DNA of 12,913 nt from Atopobium sp. (GTDB taxonomy: Bacteria > Actinomycetota > Coriobacteriia > Coriobacteriales > Atopobiaceae), in NCBI GenBank assembly GCA_018376005.1, contig JAHACE010000015.1, positions 1 to 12,913 on the forward strand, read 5' to 3'. The notes below the pieces were generated by a model. The model had not been told where the DNA came from and searched no databases. It saw only the letters and a program-made list of their open reading frames with translations. Shown piece after piece: positions 1 through 6,882 of the stretch; the first letter of the stretch is position 1, and every line of letters begins with the position of its first letter. The position numbers were made by a program, and so were the translations under genes.

Positions 1-1
1 T

Positions 2-1183
2 CTTGTTGAGCCAGAGCGCATTGTTATGTTCCGCGTCCCCTGGATTGACGACGCTGGCAACGTTCAGGTTAATCGCGGATACCGCATCGAGTTTAACTCC
101 GCAATTGGACCTTACAAGGGCGGCCTTCGTCTCCATCCAACAGTTAACCTGTCTATCTTGAAGTTCCTTGGCTTTGAGCAAATCTTCAAAAACTCTCTGA
201 CCACGCTTCCAATGGGCGGCGGCAAGGGCGGTTCTGACTTCGATCCAAAGGGCAAGTCTGACCGTGAGATTATGGCGTTCTGCCAGTCCTTTATGACTGA
301 GCTTGCTCGCCACATTGGTCCAAACACCGACGTCCCAGCTGGTGACATTGGCACTGGCGCGCGCGAGATTGGCTACATGTTTGGCCAGTACAAGCGCCTC
401 CGCAACGAGTGGACCGGCGTCCTGACCGGCAAAGGCCTCTCCTTCGGCGGCTCCCTTGCTCGCACCGAGGCAACCGGCTACGGCGCGGTTTACTTCCTCA
501 CCCACATGCTTGCCGAGAAGAACGATTCGCTCGCGGGCAAAACGGTCTGCATCTCCGGCTCCGGAAACGTCGCTACCTACGCTGCCCAGAAGGCACAGCA
601 GCTGGGAGCAACCGTTGTGACCGTATCTGACTCCTCAGGTTATGTCTATGACCCTGAGGGTATTGACGTTGAGCTGCTGAAAGACGTCAAGGAGGTTCGT
701 CGCGCCCGCATCAAGGAGTACGCCGACGCACGTCCTTCTGCTACTTTCTTCCCAGGCGAGCGTCCTTGGAGTCAGAAGTGTGACATCGCCATGCCATGCG
801 CAACTCAGAACGAGCTCGAGATTGCTGACGTGCAGAAACTTGTTGCTAACGGCACCAAGTACGTCGTTGAGGGCGCTAACATGCCAACCACCCTCGAGGC
901 AACCAATTATCTCATCGAAAACGGCGTCTTCTTTGCACCTGGCAAGGCTGCAAACGCAGGTGGCGTAGCTGTTTCCGGTCTTGAGATGTCCCAGAACGCC
1001 GAGCATCTTTCCTGGACGTTTGAAGAGGTGGACTCCAAGCTGCAGGGTATTATGGAGAGCATTTACACTGCTGCTTCTGAGGCCGCAGCAACGTATGGCC
1101 ACCCCGGTAACCTGGTCTTTGGCGCAAACATCGCCGGCTTCCTCAAGGTTGCAAATGCAATGATGGCGCAGGGTATCTGCTAA
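2..1183 (+). CDS. gdhA: Glutamate dehydrogenase, 5'-truncated by window edge
   Basis: Cytosolic enzyme that interconverts glutamate and 2-oxoglutarate plus ammonia with NAD(P)H. The frame is open from base 2, so the true start lies left of the window. Numbering from the internal Met at base 26, the substrate and catalytic lysines are K31 (GPYKGG), K55 (FKNSLT) and K67 (GGGKGG), and the catalytic Asp is D107 (DVPAGDIG). Each sits exactly 58 below the Clostridium symbiosum numbering (89, 113, 125, 165), which implies that about 50 residues are missing. The Rossmann fold has GSGNVA, and the strand-2 end reads SDSSG, as in E. coli-type NADP enzymes, so NADP use is inferred, not shown. The C-terminus is complete and matches the family length (about 443 residues in total). 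A terminator follows, and the next gene is convergent, so gdhA ends its transcript here. Family assignment is very secure. Confidence 0.97.
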   Translation, partial: LVEPERIVMFRVPWIDDAGNVQVNRGYRIEFNSAIGPYKGGLRLHPTVNLSILKFLGFEQIFKNSLTTLPMGGGKGGSDFDPKGKSDREIMAFCQSFMTELARHIGPNTDVPAGDIGTGAREIGYMFGQYKRLRNEWTGVLTGKGLSFGGSLARTEATGYGAVYFLTHMLAEKNDSLAGKTVCISGSGNVATYAAQKAQQLGATVVTVSDSSGYVYDPEGIDVELLKDVKEVRRARIKEYADARPSATFFPGERPWSQKCDIAMPCATQNELEIADVQKLVANGTKYVVEGANMPTTLEATNYLIENGVFFAPGKAANAGGVAVSGLEMSQNAEHLSWTFEEVDSKLQGIMESIYTAASEAAATYGHPGNLVFGANIAGFLKVANAMMAQGIC

Positions 1184-1263
1184 TTCGTAAAACACATAGC
1201 GAGAAACCCGTTGTTGCAGCACGTATTTAAACTAACTACATCGTTGGCTTTAACGTAAGATTT

Positions 1264-1294
1264 AAAAGGACCTTGGTCTCCCAAGGTCCTTTTT
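1264..1294. terminator. Two-way intrinsic terminator between gdhA and mpg
   Basis: A perfect 13-bp stem (1264-1276 with 1281-1293) closes a TCTC tetraloop. The plus strand ends in a run of five T. Read on the minus strand, the complement of the upstream A-run gives four T. It lies between the stops of two convergent genes and probably ends both transcripts, more strongly for gdhA. Confidence 0.9.
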
Positions 1295-1303
1295 GTTCAC
1301 GCA

Positions 1304-1951
1304 CTACGCTCTTGAAACAAACTCGTTGCCTTCGATGAAAAAGCGCTTTGGAGCATCAATGTTTTTGCTGATACCTACGCGAGGTGAACGCCCAATTGTT
1401 TCTCCTGGTAGCAGGGGAGCAAATTCCAGCACAAGCGGCTCAACTGTCAGGTCATGTCCGTAGAGTCCCTTGTCAATGCCAAGTGCAGCGCACACCTTAC
1501 CTGGCCCGTTGGTGAGGTCGCGCAGCTTGAGCGGATGCTTGCGAGCACGTTCCGCTTGCTCTTTACCTGCATGTCCTGTATGCGCTTTACCCGCGCGTCC
1601 TGCTTCACGGAGCTCGCGCATAGCTGCCGTGCCTTCAAGAGGCTCAACCGCGCGCACCAAGCATCCGCTGCCAAATCCCTCAGGACCACACACCACATTG
1701 CAGCAGTGATGCATGCCGTACGAAACGTACACGTAGAGGTGACCCGCGGGTCCAAACATGGCAGCATTGCGCTCGCTAGGACCGCCAAACGCATGACTTG
1801 CGGGATCGTCTTGGTCGTACGCCTCGGTCTCCACAATTCTTGCAACTAGTTTGTGTTTCTCGCCATTAAGCGTAATTGTCCTCGTTAGAGTGCATCCCAG
1901 AAGCAGCGGTGCGGCCACATCTGAGGGATTCTCTAGAAAATCTGGAAACAT
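1304..1951 (-). CDS. mpg: 3-methyladenine DNA glycosylase (AAG/MPG family)
   Basis: Base-excision repair enzyme that flips out and removes alkylated purines (3-methyladenine, hypoxanthine and similar lesions), leaving an abasic site. At 215 residues it matches bacterial AAG-family members. Residues equivalent to human AAG active-site groups are visible: E43 in ETEAY (catalytic, human E125), Y45 (Y127), H53 in the ASH motif (H136), Y75 in YVYVSYGMH (Y159) and N85 (N169); LTNGPGK follows at 146-152. Residues about 115-139 form a Lys/Arg/Ala/Gly-rich loop that seems longer than usual. The start is supported by an AAGGAG element five to six bases upstream. The gene is divergent from carAB, and its start is only about 26 bp from the -10 proposed for carA, so the two promoters must share a very small region. 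No clear minus-strand promoter could be picked out. Confidence 0.95.
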   Translation of the reverse strand: MFPDFLENPSDVAAPLLLGCTLTRTITLNGEKHKLVARIVETEAYDQDDPASHAFGGPSERNAAMFGPAGHLYVYVSYGMHHCCNVVCGPEGFGSGCLVRAVEPLEGTAAMRELREAGRAGKAHTGHAGKEQAERARKHPLKLRDLTNGPGKVCAALGIDKGLYGHDLTVEPLVLEFAPLLPGETIGRSPRVGISKNIDAPKRFFIEGNEFVSRA

Positions 1952-1976
1952 GCCATCTCCTTTATTGGTTATGCGC

Positions 1977-1982
1977 TACAAT
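1977..1982 (+). promoter_or_regulatory. Possible carA -10 element (TACAAT)
   Basis: TACAAT differs from TATAAT at one position. It lies so that transcription would begin near 1988-1990, just before the putative PyrR hairpin. That position agrees with a leader RNA starting directly in the regulatory fold. No convincing -35 hexamer was found 16-18 bp upstream, so the call rests mainly on the -10 and the position. Confidence 0.4.
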
Positions 1983-1990
1983 ACTACCAA

Positions 1991-2021
1991 CCTTTAAGGA
2001 CGGTGCGAGACACCGGCAAGG
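1991..2021 (+). promoter_or_regulatory. Putative PyrR-binding hairpin in carA leader RNA
   Basis: CCUU (1991-1994) pairs with AAGG (2018-2021) as a lower stem. An asymmetric purine-rich internal loop follows. The upper stem is CGGUG (2001-2005) with CACCG (2011-2015), closing the loop CGAGA (2006-2010). Known PyrR anti-antiterminators have the same plan: a CCUUUAA 5' flank, a GNGAG core in the terminal loop and a 3' GGCAAGG. The loop flanks here differ from the Bacillus consensus (the CC before the core is absent), so PyrR is inferred from architecture and from the gene controlled. No pyrR gene lies in this window. Confidence 0.55.
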
Positions 2022-2058
2022 CCCATAGCGTTGAGTGCGCATGTTCGCTGTTGAGCCT
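2019..2058 (+). promoter_or_regulatory. Putative antiterminator of carA leader
   Basis: AGGC (2019-2022) can pair with GCCT (2055-2058), and 2025-2030 (ATAGCG) with 2046-2051 (CGCTGT, one wobble). The first arm shares bases with the 3' side of the proposed PyrR hairpin. The last arm shares bases with the 5' side of the terminator stem. Forming this helix would therefore exclude both others, as in classic pyrimidine attenuation. It is only 4 + 6 bp and comes from reading alone, without an energy calculation. Confidence 0.4.
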
Positions 2059-2080
2059 CCACAAGGAGTGCTCTTTTTTT
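2053..2080 (+). terminator. Intrinsic terminator (attenuator) upstream of carA
   Basis: GAGC-CTCC (2053-2060) pairs with GGAG-T-GCTC (2065-2073) around an ACAA loop, with one bulged T, and is followed by seven T (2074-2080). It sits downstream of the proposed carA promoter and 36 bases before the carA start codon, so it must be read through for carAB expression. That placement makes it an attenuator, not the end of an upstream gene, because the upstream gene is on the other strand. Confidence 0.7.
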
Positions 2081-2116
2081 ATGGCTCGGCATGCTCCTAC
2101 GCAGATCGGAGAGTAT

Positions 2117-3370
2117 ATGAATCCACTGGCAAGTGCCACCTCGCAGCCTCGCGCGCTGCTTGTTCTCGAAGACGGAACAACCTTCGAGGGGAGGTGCTGT
2201 GGTGCTAGCGGAGAGACCTTCGGCGAGATTGTTTTTAACACGTCTATGACCGGCTACCAGGAGATTATCTCCGATCCAAGTTACGCTGGCCAGATTGTCA
2301 CACTGACCTATCCGCAGGTAGGCAACTACGGCATCGATCCTGCGGTCATGCAGCGAGACGTTTTGCACCTGCGTGGTTTTGTCGTCCACGACATGTGCTA
2401 CGAGCCAAGCAACTGGACATCCAAGCAGAGCCTTCCAGAGTTTCTGCAGGAAAACGGCGTCGTTGCCATCGAGGGCATCGATACCCGTGCGCTGACCATG
2501 CACCTGCGCGACTTTGGTGCACAGAAGGCGGCTATCTCCACCGAGGACCTGGATCCTGCCCACCTGCTCGCGCGCGTCCAGGCATCGCCTAACATCTCCG
2601 AGCACAACTTTGTCCCCGACGTCTCCGTCGATGCACCTCACGTTGTCCCTGCTACGTCTAAGAAGCGCTTCAACGTTGTCGCATACGACTGTGGCGAGAA
2701 GAACGGCATTCTCCAGGGTCTTGCAGCAAATGGCTGCGAGGTCACGGTCGTACCGTGGAACACACCTGCTGAGGACGCCTTGGCCTACAACCCAGACGGC
2801 ATCTTCTTCTCCAACGGCCCTGGTGACCCAGAACAGGTTGACGCTACGCAGGAGGCCGCTCGCGGCGTTCTGGGCAAGGTTCCCGTCTTTGGTATCTGCC
2901 TGGGCAACCAGATGCTCTCTATTGTTGCTGGCGCAGATATCGAGAAACTCAAATTTGGACACCATGGCGGCAACGAACCAGTTATGAATCTTCTGACCGG
3001 CAAGGTTGAGATTACTGCCCAAAACCACAACTATGGCCTGGTATTCCCGAGCCTGGGCAAGCTCATTGCAGAGGAGTCTGGTGGAATCTCCGAGCACTTT
3101 GACAACCTCTGCGAGTGGTCCGCAAGGCGTATTGCCCCTGTTGTACAGACAAAGGAGTTTGGCCGTGTCAGGCTCACACACGTCAACCTTAACGACGGCA
3201 CTCCAGAGGGCATTCAATTCCTAGATATTCCAGCCTTTTCCGTCCAGTATCACCCTGAGGCAAGCCCAGGACCTCACGATTCATCTTACTTGTTCAAGGC
3301 GTTTGCTCGTTTGATGGAGGGACAGTCTGACTATCTTGCCATCGACGTTCGTGAGGGGAGGCGCTTCTAA
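2117..3370 (+). CDS. carA: Carbamoyl-phosphate synthase small (glutaminase) subunit
   Basis: Hydrolyses glutamine and passes ammonia through a tunnel to CarB for carbamoyl phosphate synthesis, which feeds pyrimidine and arginine formation. With the start at 2117 it has 417 residues. The N-terminal CPSase small-subunit domain spans about 1-140 (FEGRCCGASG, FNTSMTGYQEI), and a class I glutamine amidotransferase domain follows, with nucleophile C261 (GICLGNQ), H379 and E381 (QYHPEAS). The residue after CLG is Asn264 where E. coli has His; I recall Asn in actinobacterial CarA too. A start at 2117 is chosen because GGAGAG lies just upstream and homology begins soon after. Earlier in-frame starts (GTG 2003, ATG 2081) fall inside or directly after the leader attenuator. 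The stop overlaps the carB start by one base. Confidence 0.97.
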   Translation: MNPLASATSQPRALLVLEDGTTFEGRCCGASGETFGEIVFNTSMTGYQEIISDPSYAGQIVTLTYPQVGNYGIDPAVMQRDVLHLRGFVVHDMCYEPSNWTSKQSLPEFLQENGVVAIEGIDTRALTMHLRDFGAQKAAISTEDLDPAHLLARVQASPNISEHNFVPDVSVDAPHVVPATSKKRFNVVAYDCGEKNGILQGLAANGCEVTVVPWNTPAEDALAYNPDGIFFSNGPGDPEQVDATQEAARGVLGKVPVFGICLGNQMLSIVAGADIEKLKFGHHGGNEPVMNLLTGKVEITAQNHNYGLVFPSLGKLIAEESGGISEHFDNLCEWSARRIAPVVQTKEFGRVRLTHVNLNDGTPEGIQFLDIPAFSVQYHPEASPGPHDSSYLFKAFARLMEGQSDYLAIDVREGRRF

Positions 3371-6300
3371 TGCCAAAGCGTACTGATATTAAGAAGATCC
3401 TGGTCATCGGCTCTGGCCCAATTGTTATTGGTCAGGCCTGCGAGTTTGACTATTCCGGCACTCAAGCATGCCGCGCCCTTCGTAAAGAGGGTTTTGAGGT
3501 TGTTCTGGTTAACTCAAATCCAGCAACCATCATGACCGATCCAGAAACTGCAGATAGAACCTACGTTGAGCCAATCACCGTTGAGTCGGTGACCCGCGTC
3601 ATTGAGCGCGAGCGTCCTGACGCGCTTCTGCCAAACATGGGCGGCCAGACCGCCCTGAACTGTACTATCAGTCTTGGTGAGGCTGGCGTTCTTGACAAGT
3701 ACAACATCGAGGTCATCGGCTGCAACCTGGAGTCCATTCGTACCGGTGAGGACCGTGAGCTCTTCAGCGAGGCAGTCCAGGACATTGGCCTGGAGGTTGC
3801 TCGTGCAGACATCGCTCACTCTATGGAAGACGCCCAGCGCATTGTTGCTGAGCTGGGATATCCTGTGGTTATTCGTCCAAGCTTCACCCTTGGCGGTGCA
3901 GGTGGCGGCATTGCACACACCCCAGAAGAGCTCGTAGAGATTGTTGAGCAGGGCCTTCTGCTTTCTCCAGAGCACGAGGTGCTGGTAGAGGAGTCCATTG
4001 AGGGCTGGAAAGAGATTGAGATGGAGGTCATGCGCGATACCGCAGGTAACGGTATTGTTGTTTGCTCTATCGAGAACCTCGATCCAATGGGCGTCCACAC
4101 CGGAGACTCCATCACCGTTGCGCCAGCTCAGACGCTTACCGATGAAGAGCTCCAGAATCTCCGCGACTACTCCATCGCTATTCTCGAGCGTGTAGGTGTT
4201 GCTTGCGGTGGCTCTAACGTTCAGTTTGCGGTCAATCCAACTAACGGCCGCGTCATCGTCATTGAGATGAACCCTCGCGTTAGCCGCTCTTCCGCGTTGG
4301 CTTCCAAGGCAACTGGCTTCCCCATTGCAAAGATGGCTGCGCTGCTCTCTGTTGGCTACACGCTGGATGAGATCACCAACGACATCACCAAGGCAACTCC
4401 AGCTGCCTTTGAGCCTTCCATCGACTACTGCGTGGTCAAGGTTCCTCGCTTTGCCTTCGTCAAGTTCAAGGGCACCAGCCGCGTTCTGACTACCCGCATG
4501 AAGTCAGTTGGCGAGGTTATGGCTATGGGCAGAACCTTTGAGGAGGCCCTGCAGAAGGCGCTTCGTTCCCTGGAGCAAGATCGCGCTGGTCTGGGTGCAG
4601 ACGGCCACGATGTCTTTGACGAGAAAAACTTTGATGAGCTGGTCAGCAAGCCAACACCAGAGCGTATTTTCTACGTTGCTGAGGCTCTGCGCAGAAACTG
4701 GAGCGTTGAGCGCATCCACGATATGACTGGTATTGATCCATGGTACCTGCATCGTATGGCAGGCATCATCAACGCCGAGAAACGCATCAAAGAGCTGGGA
4801 CTTTCCGGTCTCACCACCGATAACATGCTTGCTGCCAAACAGCTGGGCTTCTCGGATGAGCAGCTCGCACACCTTACCGGTACCAAGACAGACGTTGTCC
4901 GTGCTGTGAGAGAAGTGTTGGGTGTTCGCCCACAGGTTAAGACAGTTGATACCTGCGCAGGTGAGTTTGGTGCAACCACGCAGTACCACTACGTCACCTA
5001 CGAGAAGGGCAACGCCACAGAGTACGTTGAGGCAGAAAAGCCACGCGTTATGATTCTCTCCGCAGGTCCTAACCGTATTGGTCAGGGCATTGAGTTTGAC
5101 TACTGCTGCGTTCATGCTGCATACGCCCTTCGCGAGCAGGGCTATGAGACGGTCATGGTCAACTGCAACCCTGAGACAGTCTCTACAGACTATGACACCT
5201 CTGATCGCCTGTATTTCCAGCCTCTGACCTTCGAAGACGTCATGGATGTCATTGAGTTTGAGAAGCCAGAAGGCGTCATTGTTACCCTTGGCGGCCAGAC
5301 GCCAATCAAGCTTGCACGCGCCCTCAAGGACGCTGGTGTTCCTATCATGGGCACTCAGCCAGAGGCAATTGATCTGGCAGAGGACCGCGATCGCTTCGCA
5401 GCCCTTCTGGATCGCCTCAACATTGCCTGCCCTCCATCGGCAGTTGCTTCTACTATGGACGAGGCTCGCGACGCCGCACGCCGCATTGGCTACCCATTGA
5501 TTGTCCGCCCAAGCTACGTTCTTGGTGGTCGCGGTATGGCCATTGTCTACGACGATTCCGACCTGGTCACCTACATGGAGTCTGCTACACACGTCACGCC
5601 AGACCGTCCTGTCTACCTGGACGCCTTCCTTGAGGATGCCATTGAGCTGGACGTTGATGCTCTCTGCGACACCGAGGAGTGCTATGTGGGCTCCGTCCTG
5701 GAGCACATTGAGGAATGCGGTATTCACTCTGGCGACTCCGCTTGCTGCTGGCCGCCCTTCTCGCTTTCTGAAAAGATTGTTGACCAGATTAGGGCCATCA
5801 CCAAAAAGCTGGCGCTTGCCTGCGGTATCCGAGGCCTGCTGAACATCCAGTACGCCGTCCGCGACGAGCACGTCTTTGTCATCGAGCTCAATCCTCGCGC
5901 TTCTAGAACCGTGCCTTTCTCGTCAAAGGCAACAGGCGTCTCCCTGGCTAAGTACGCATCTCGTATCATGGCTGGCGAGAAGATCAGTGAGCTCAGAGCA
6001 CAAGGCCTGCTTCCAGACGAGAATCGCACCGTCGATTACTACGCGGTCAAAGAGGCGGTTATGCCTTGGTCTAGATTCCCTGGTGCTGACTCAATCCTTG
6101 GTCCAGAGATGAAGTCTACCGGCGAGGTCATGGGCATTGCCCGCACCTTCCCAGCAGCGTACGCAAAGACTCGTGAGGCAGTTGAGAACAAGCTACCTGA
6201 GCAGGGCTCCGTCTTCATCAGTGTGTGTGACCGCGATAAGCGCGCCATTGCTCCAGTTGCTATGGCTTTGGAAAACCTTGGCTATGGCATCTACACCACG

Positions 6301-6591
6301 GGCGGTACCGCAAAAACGCTGCGTGCGGCTGGAATTGACTGCACCACCGTCAACCGCATTTCCGATGGTCATCCAAATGTTGTTGACCTGATGCGCGATA
6401 AGACCGTCAGCTTCATCATCAATACGCCTCATGGTCACGAGGCTCATAGCGACGGCACTAAGATGCGCGCAGAAGCTGTCAGCCAGGGTATTACCTGCGT
6501 CACCGCAATGTCTGCTGCTACCGCTCTTATTCAGGCACTTGCTGCGGCAAGAAAGAGTGAGCCCGAGACCTTTGCACTACAAGATCTTTAA
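3370..6591 (+). CDS. carB: Carbamoyl-phosphate synthase large subunit
   Basis: Makes carbamoyl phosphate from bicarbonate, ammonia supplied by CarA, and two ATP. It has 1073 residues, the same length as E. coli CarB. The order is a first ATP-grasp half (about 1-400, with E299 and N301 in IEMNPR), an oligomerisation region (about 400-555), a second ATP-grasp half starting near 558 (GPNRIGQGIEFDYCC; E839 and N841 in IELNPR), and an MGS-like allosteric domain from about 945 to the end (GGTAKTL, INTPHG), where effectors such as UMP bind. A minor oddity is the HSGDSACCWPP motif, where E. coli has HSGDSACSLP. The start overlaps the carA stop (TAATG). A strong GAGGGGAGG ribosome site lies eight bases upstream inside carA, so translation is probably coupled. 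The carA leader should control both genes. Confidence 0.98.
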   Translation: MPKRTDIKKILVIGSGPIVIGQACEFDYSGTQACRALRKEGFEVVLVNSNPATIMTDPETADRTYVEPITVESVTRVIERERPDALLPNMGGQTALNCTISLGEAGVLDKYNIEVIGCNLESIRTGEDRELFSEAVQDIGLEVARADIAHSMEDAQRIVAELGYPVVIRPSFTLGGAGGGIAHTPEELVEIVEQGLLLSPEHEVLVEESIEGWKEIEMEVMRDTAGNGIVVCSIENLDPMGVHTGDSITVAPAQTLTDEELQNLRDYSIAILERVGVACGGSNVQFAVNPTNGRVIVIEMNPRVSRSSALASKATGFPIAKMAALLSVGYTLDEITNDITKATPAAFEPSIDYCVVKVPRFAFVKFKGTSRVLTTRMKSVGEVMAMGRTFEEALQKALRSLEQDRAGLGADGHDVFDEKNFDELVSKPTPERIFYVAEALRRNWSVERIHDMTGIDPWYLHRMAGIINAEKRIKELGLSGLTTDNMLAAKQLGFSDEQLAHLTGTKTDVVRAVREVLGVRPQVKTVDTCAGEFGATTQYHYVTYEKGNATEYVEAEKPRVMILSAGPNRIGQGIEFDYCCVHAAYALREQGYETVMVNCNPETVSTDYDTSDRLYFQPLTFEDVMDVIEFEKPEGVIVTLGGQTPIKLARALKDAGVPIMGTQPEAIDLAEDRDRFAALLDRLNIACPPSAVASTMDEARDAARRIGYPLIVRPSYVLGGRGMAIVYDDSDLVTYMESATHVTPDRPVYLDAFLEDAIELDVDALCDTEECYVGSVLEHIEECGIHSGDSACCWPPFSLSEKIVDQIRAITKKLALACGIRGLLNIQYAVRDEHVFVIELNPRASRTVPFSSKATGVSLAKYASRIMAGEKISELRAQGLLPDENRTVDYYAVKEAVMPWSRFPGADSILGPEMKSTGEVMGIARTFPAAYAKTREAVENKLPEQGSVFISVCDRDKRAIAPVAMALENLGYGIYTTGGTAKTLRAAGIDCTTVNRISDGHPNVVDLMRDKTVSFIINTPHGHEAHSDGTKMRAEAVSQGITCVTAMSAATALIQALAAARKSEPETFALQDL

Positions 6592-6624
6592 AACGTGCTG
6601 GGAGAATGAGCTTTTCACTTGAAC

Positions 6625-6656
6625 AAGACCGGTCTTGAAAAAGGCCGGTCTTTTTT
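6625..6656 (+). terminator. Intrinsic terminator of carAB
   Basis: A 12-bp stem with one T-G wobble (6625-6636 with 6641-6652) closes a GAAA tetraloop and is followed by a T-run ending at 6656. It begins 34 bases after the carB stop and separates carAB from the tRNA-tig region. Confidence 0.92.
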
Positions 6657-6712
6657 CGTGAGGGAAGTGTTTAGAATACGAAGTTCTCCTAGTGAAGAGC
6701 GCAAAAGTTTGT

Positions 6713-6718
6713 TATTAT
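6713..6718 (+). promoter_or_regulatory. Possible -10 element for tRNA-Leu (and tig)
   Basis: TATTAT lies about 20 bases before the mature tRNA 5' end, which would give a short 5' leader for RNase P removal. The -35 region is not clear: the best candidate, GTGAAG at 6692-6697, is a poor match with 15-bp spacing. The rest of the gap 6657-6737 shows nothing else I can name. Confidence 0.35.
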
Positions 6719-6737
6719 TGCAAGGCTGCATAAATAT

Positions 6738-6823
6738 GCGGGCGTGGCGGAACTGGCAGACGCGCTAGATTTAGGTTCTAGTGGACTAAGTCCGTGGGGG
6801 TTCGATTCCCTCCGCCCGCACCA
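6738..6823 (+). tRNA. tRNA-Leu, anticodon UAG
   Basis: A complete class II tRNA. The acceptor stem is GCGGGCG (6738-6744) with CGCCCGC (6813-6819), then discriminator A6820 and a genome-encoded CCA (6821-6823). The anticodon stem is CTAGA (6765-6769) with TCTAG (6777-6781), around loop TTTAGGT, putting TAG at 6772-6774. The long variable arm (GGAC/GTCC, 6783-6793) is the leucine/serine/tyrosine class mark, and the T arm has TTCGATT. UAG decodes leucine CUA and, by wobble, other CUN codons. Confidence 0.97.
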
Positions 6824-6842
6824 TGCAGAAATTTGGTTAAGA

Positions 6843-6863
6843 GCTGGTACGCCAGCATTTTTT
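6843..6863 (+). terminator. Short terminator between tRNA-Leu and tig
   Basis: GCTGG (6843-6847) pairs with CCAGC (6852-6856) around a TACG loop (a UNCG-type tetraloop), followed after one A by six T (6858-6863). It fits a terminator for the tRNA transcript. It ends only 10 bases before the tig ribosome site, so tig needs read-through or a promoter hidden in or before the tRNA. The stem is just 5 bp, so termination may be partial. Confidence 0.6.
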
Positions 6864-6882
6864 ACGAGACACTGGAGGAACG

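Noticed and set aside
2003..2116. Longer CarA starting at GTG 2003 or ATG 2081
   Set aside because: These starts fall within the leader hairpin or directly after the T-run, lack a suitable ribosome site and add residues not seen in CarA; 2117 has GGAGAG.
2041..2120. Possible leader peptide starting at ATG 2041
   Set aside because: No ribosome site, reads on into carA in another frame, and shows no regulatory codon run.
1994..3217. Long open frame (407 codons) on the minus strand inside carA
   Set aside because: Lies antisense to a gene with clear catalytic motifs, resembles no family I know, and has the codon pattern of a reverse shadow.
4504..5871. Minus-strand open frame of 455 codons inside carB
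   Set aside because: Shadow of the strongly conserved carB frame; no ribosome site and no recognisable motif.
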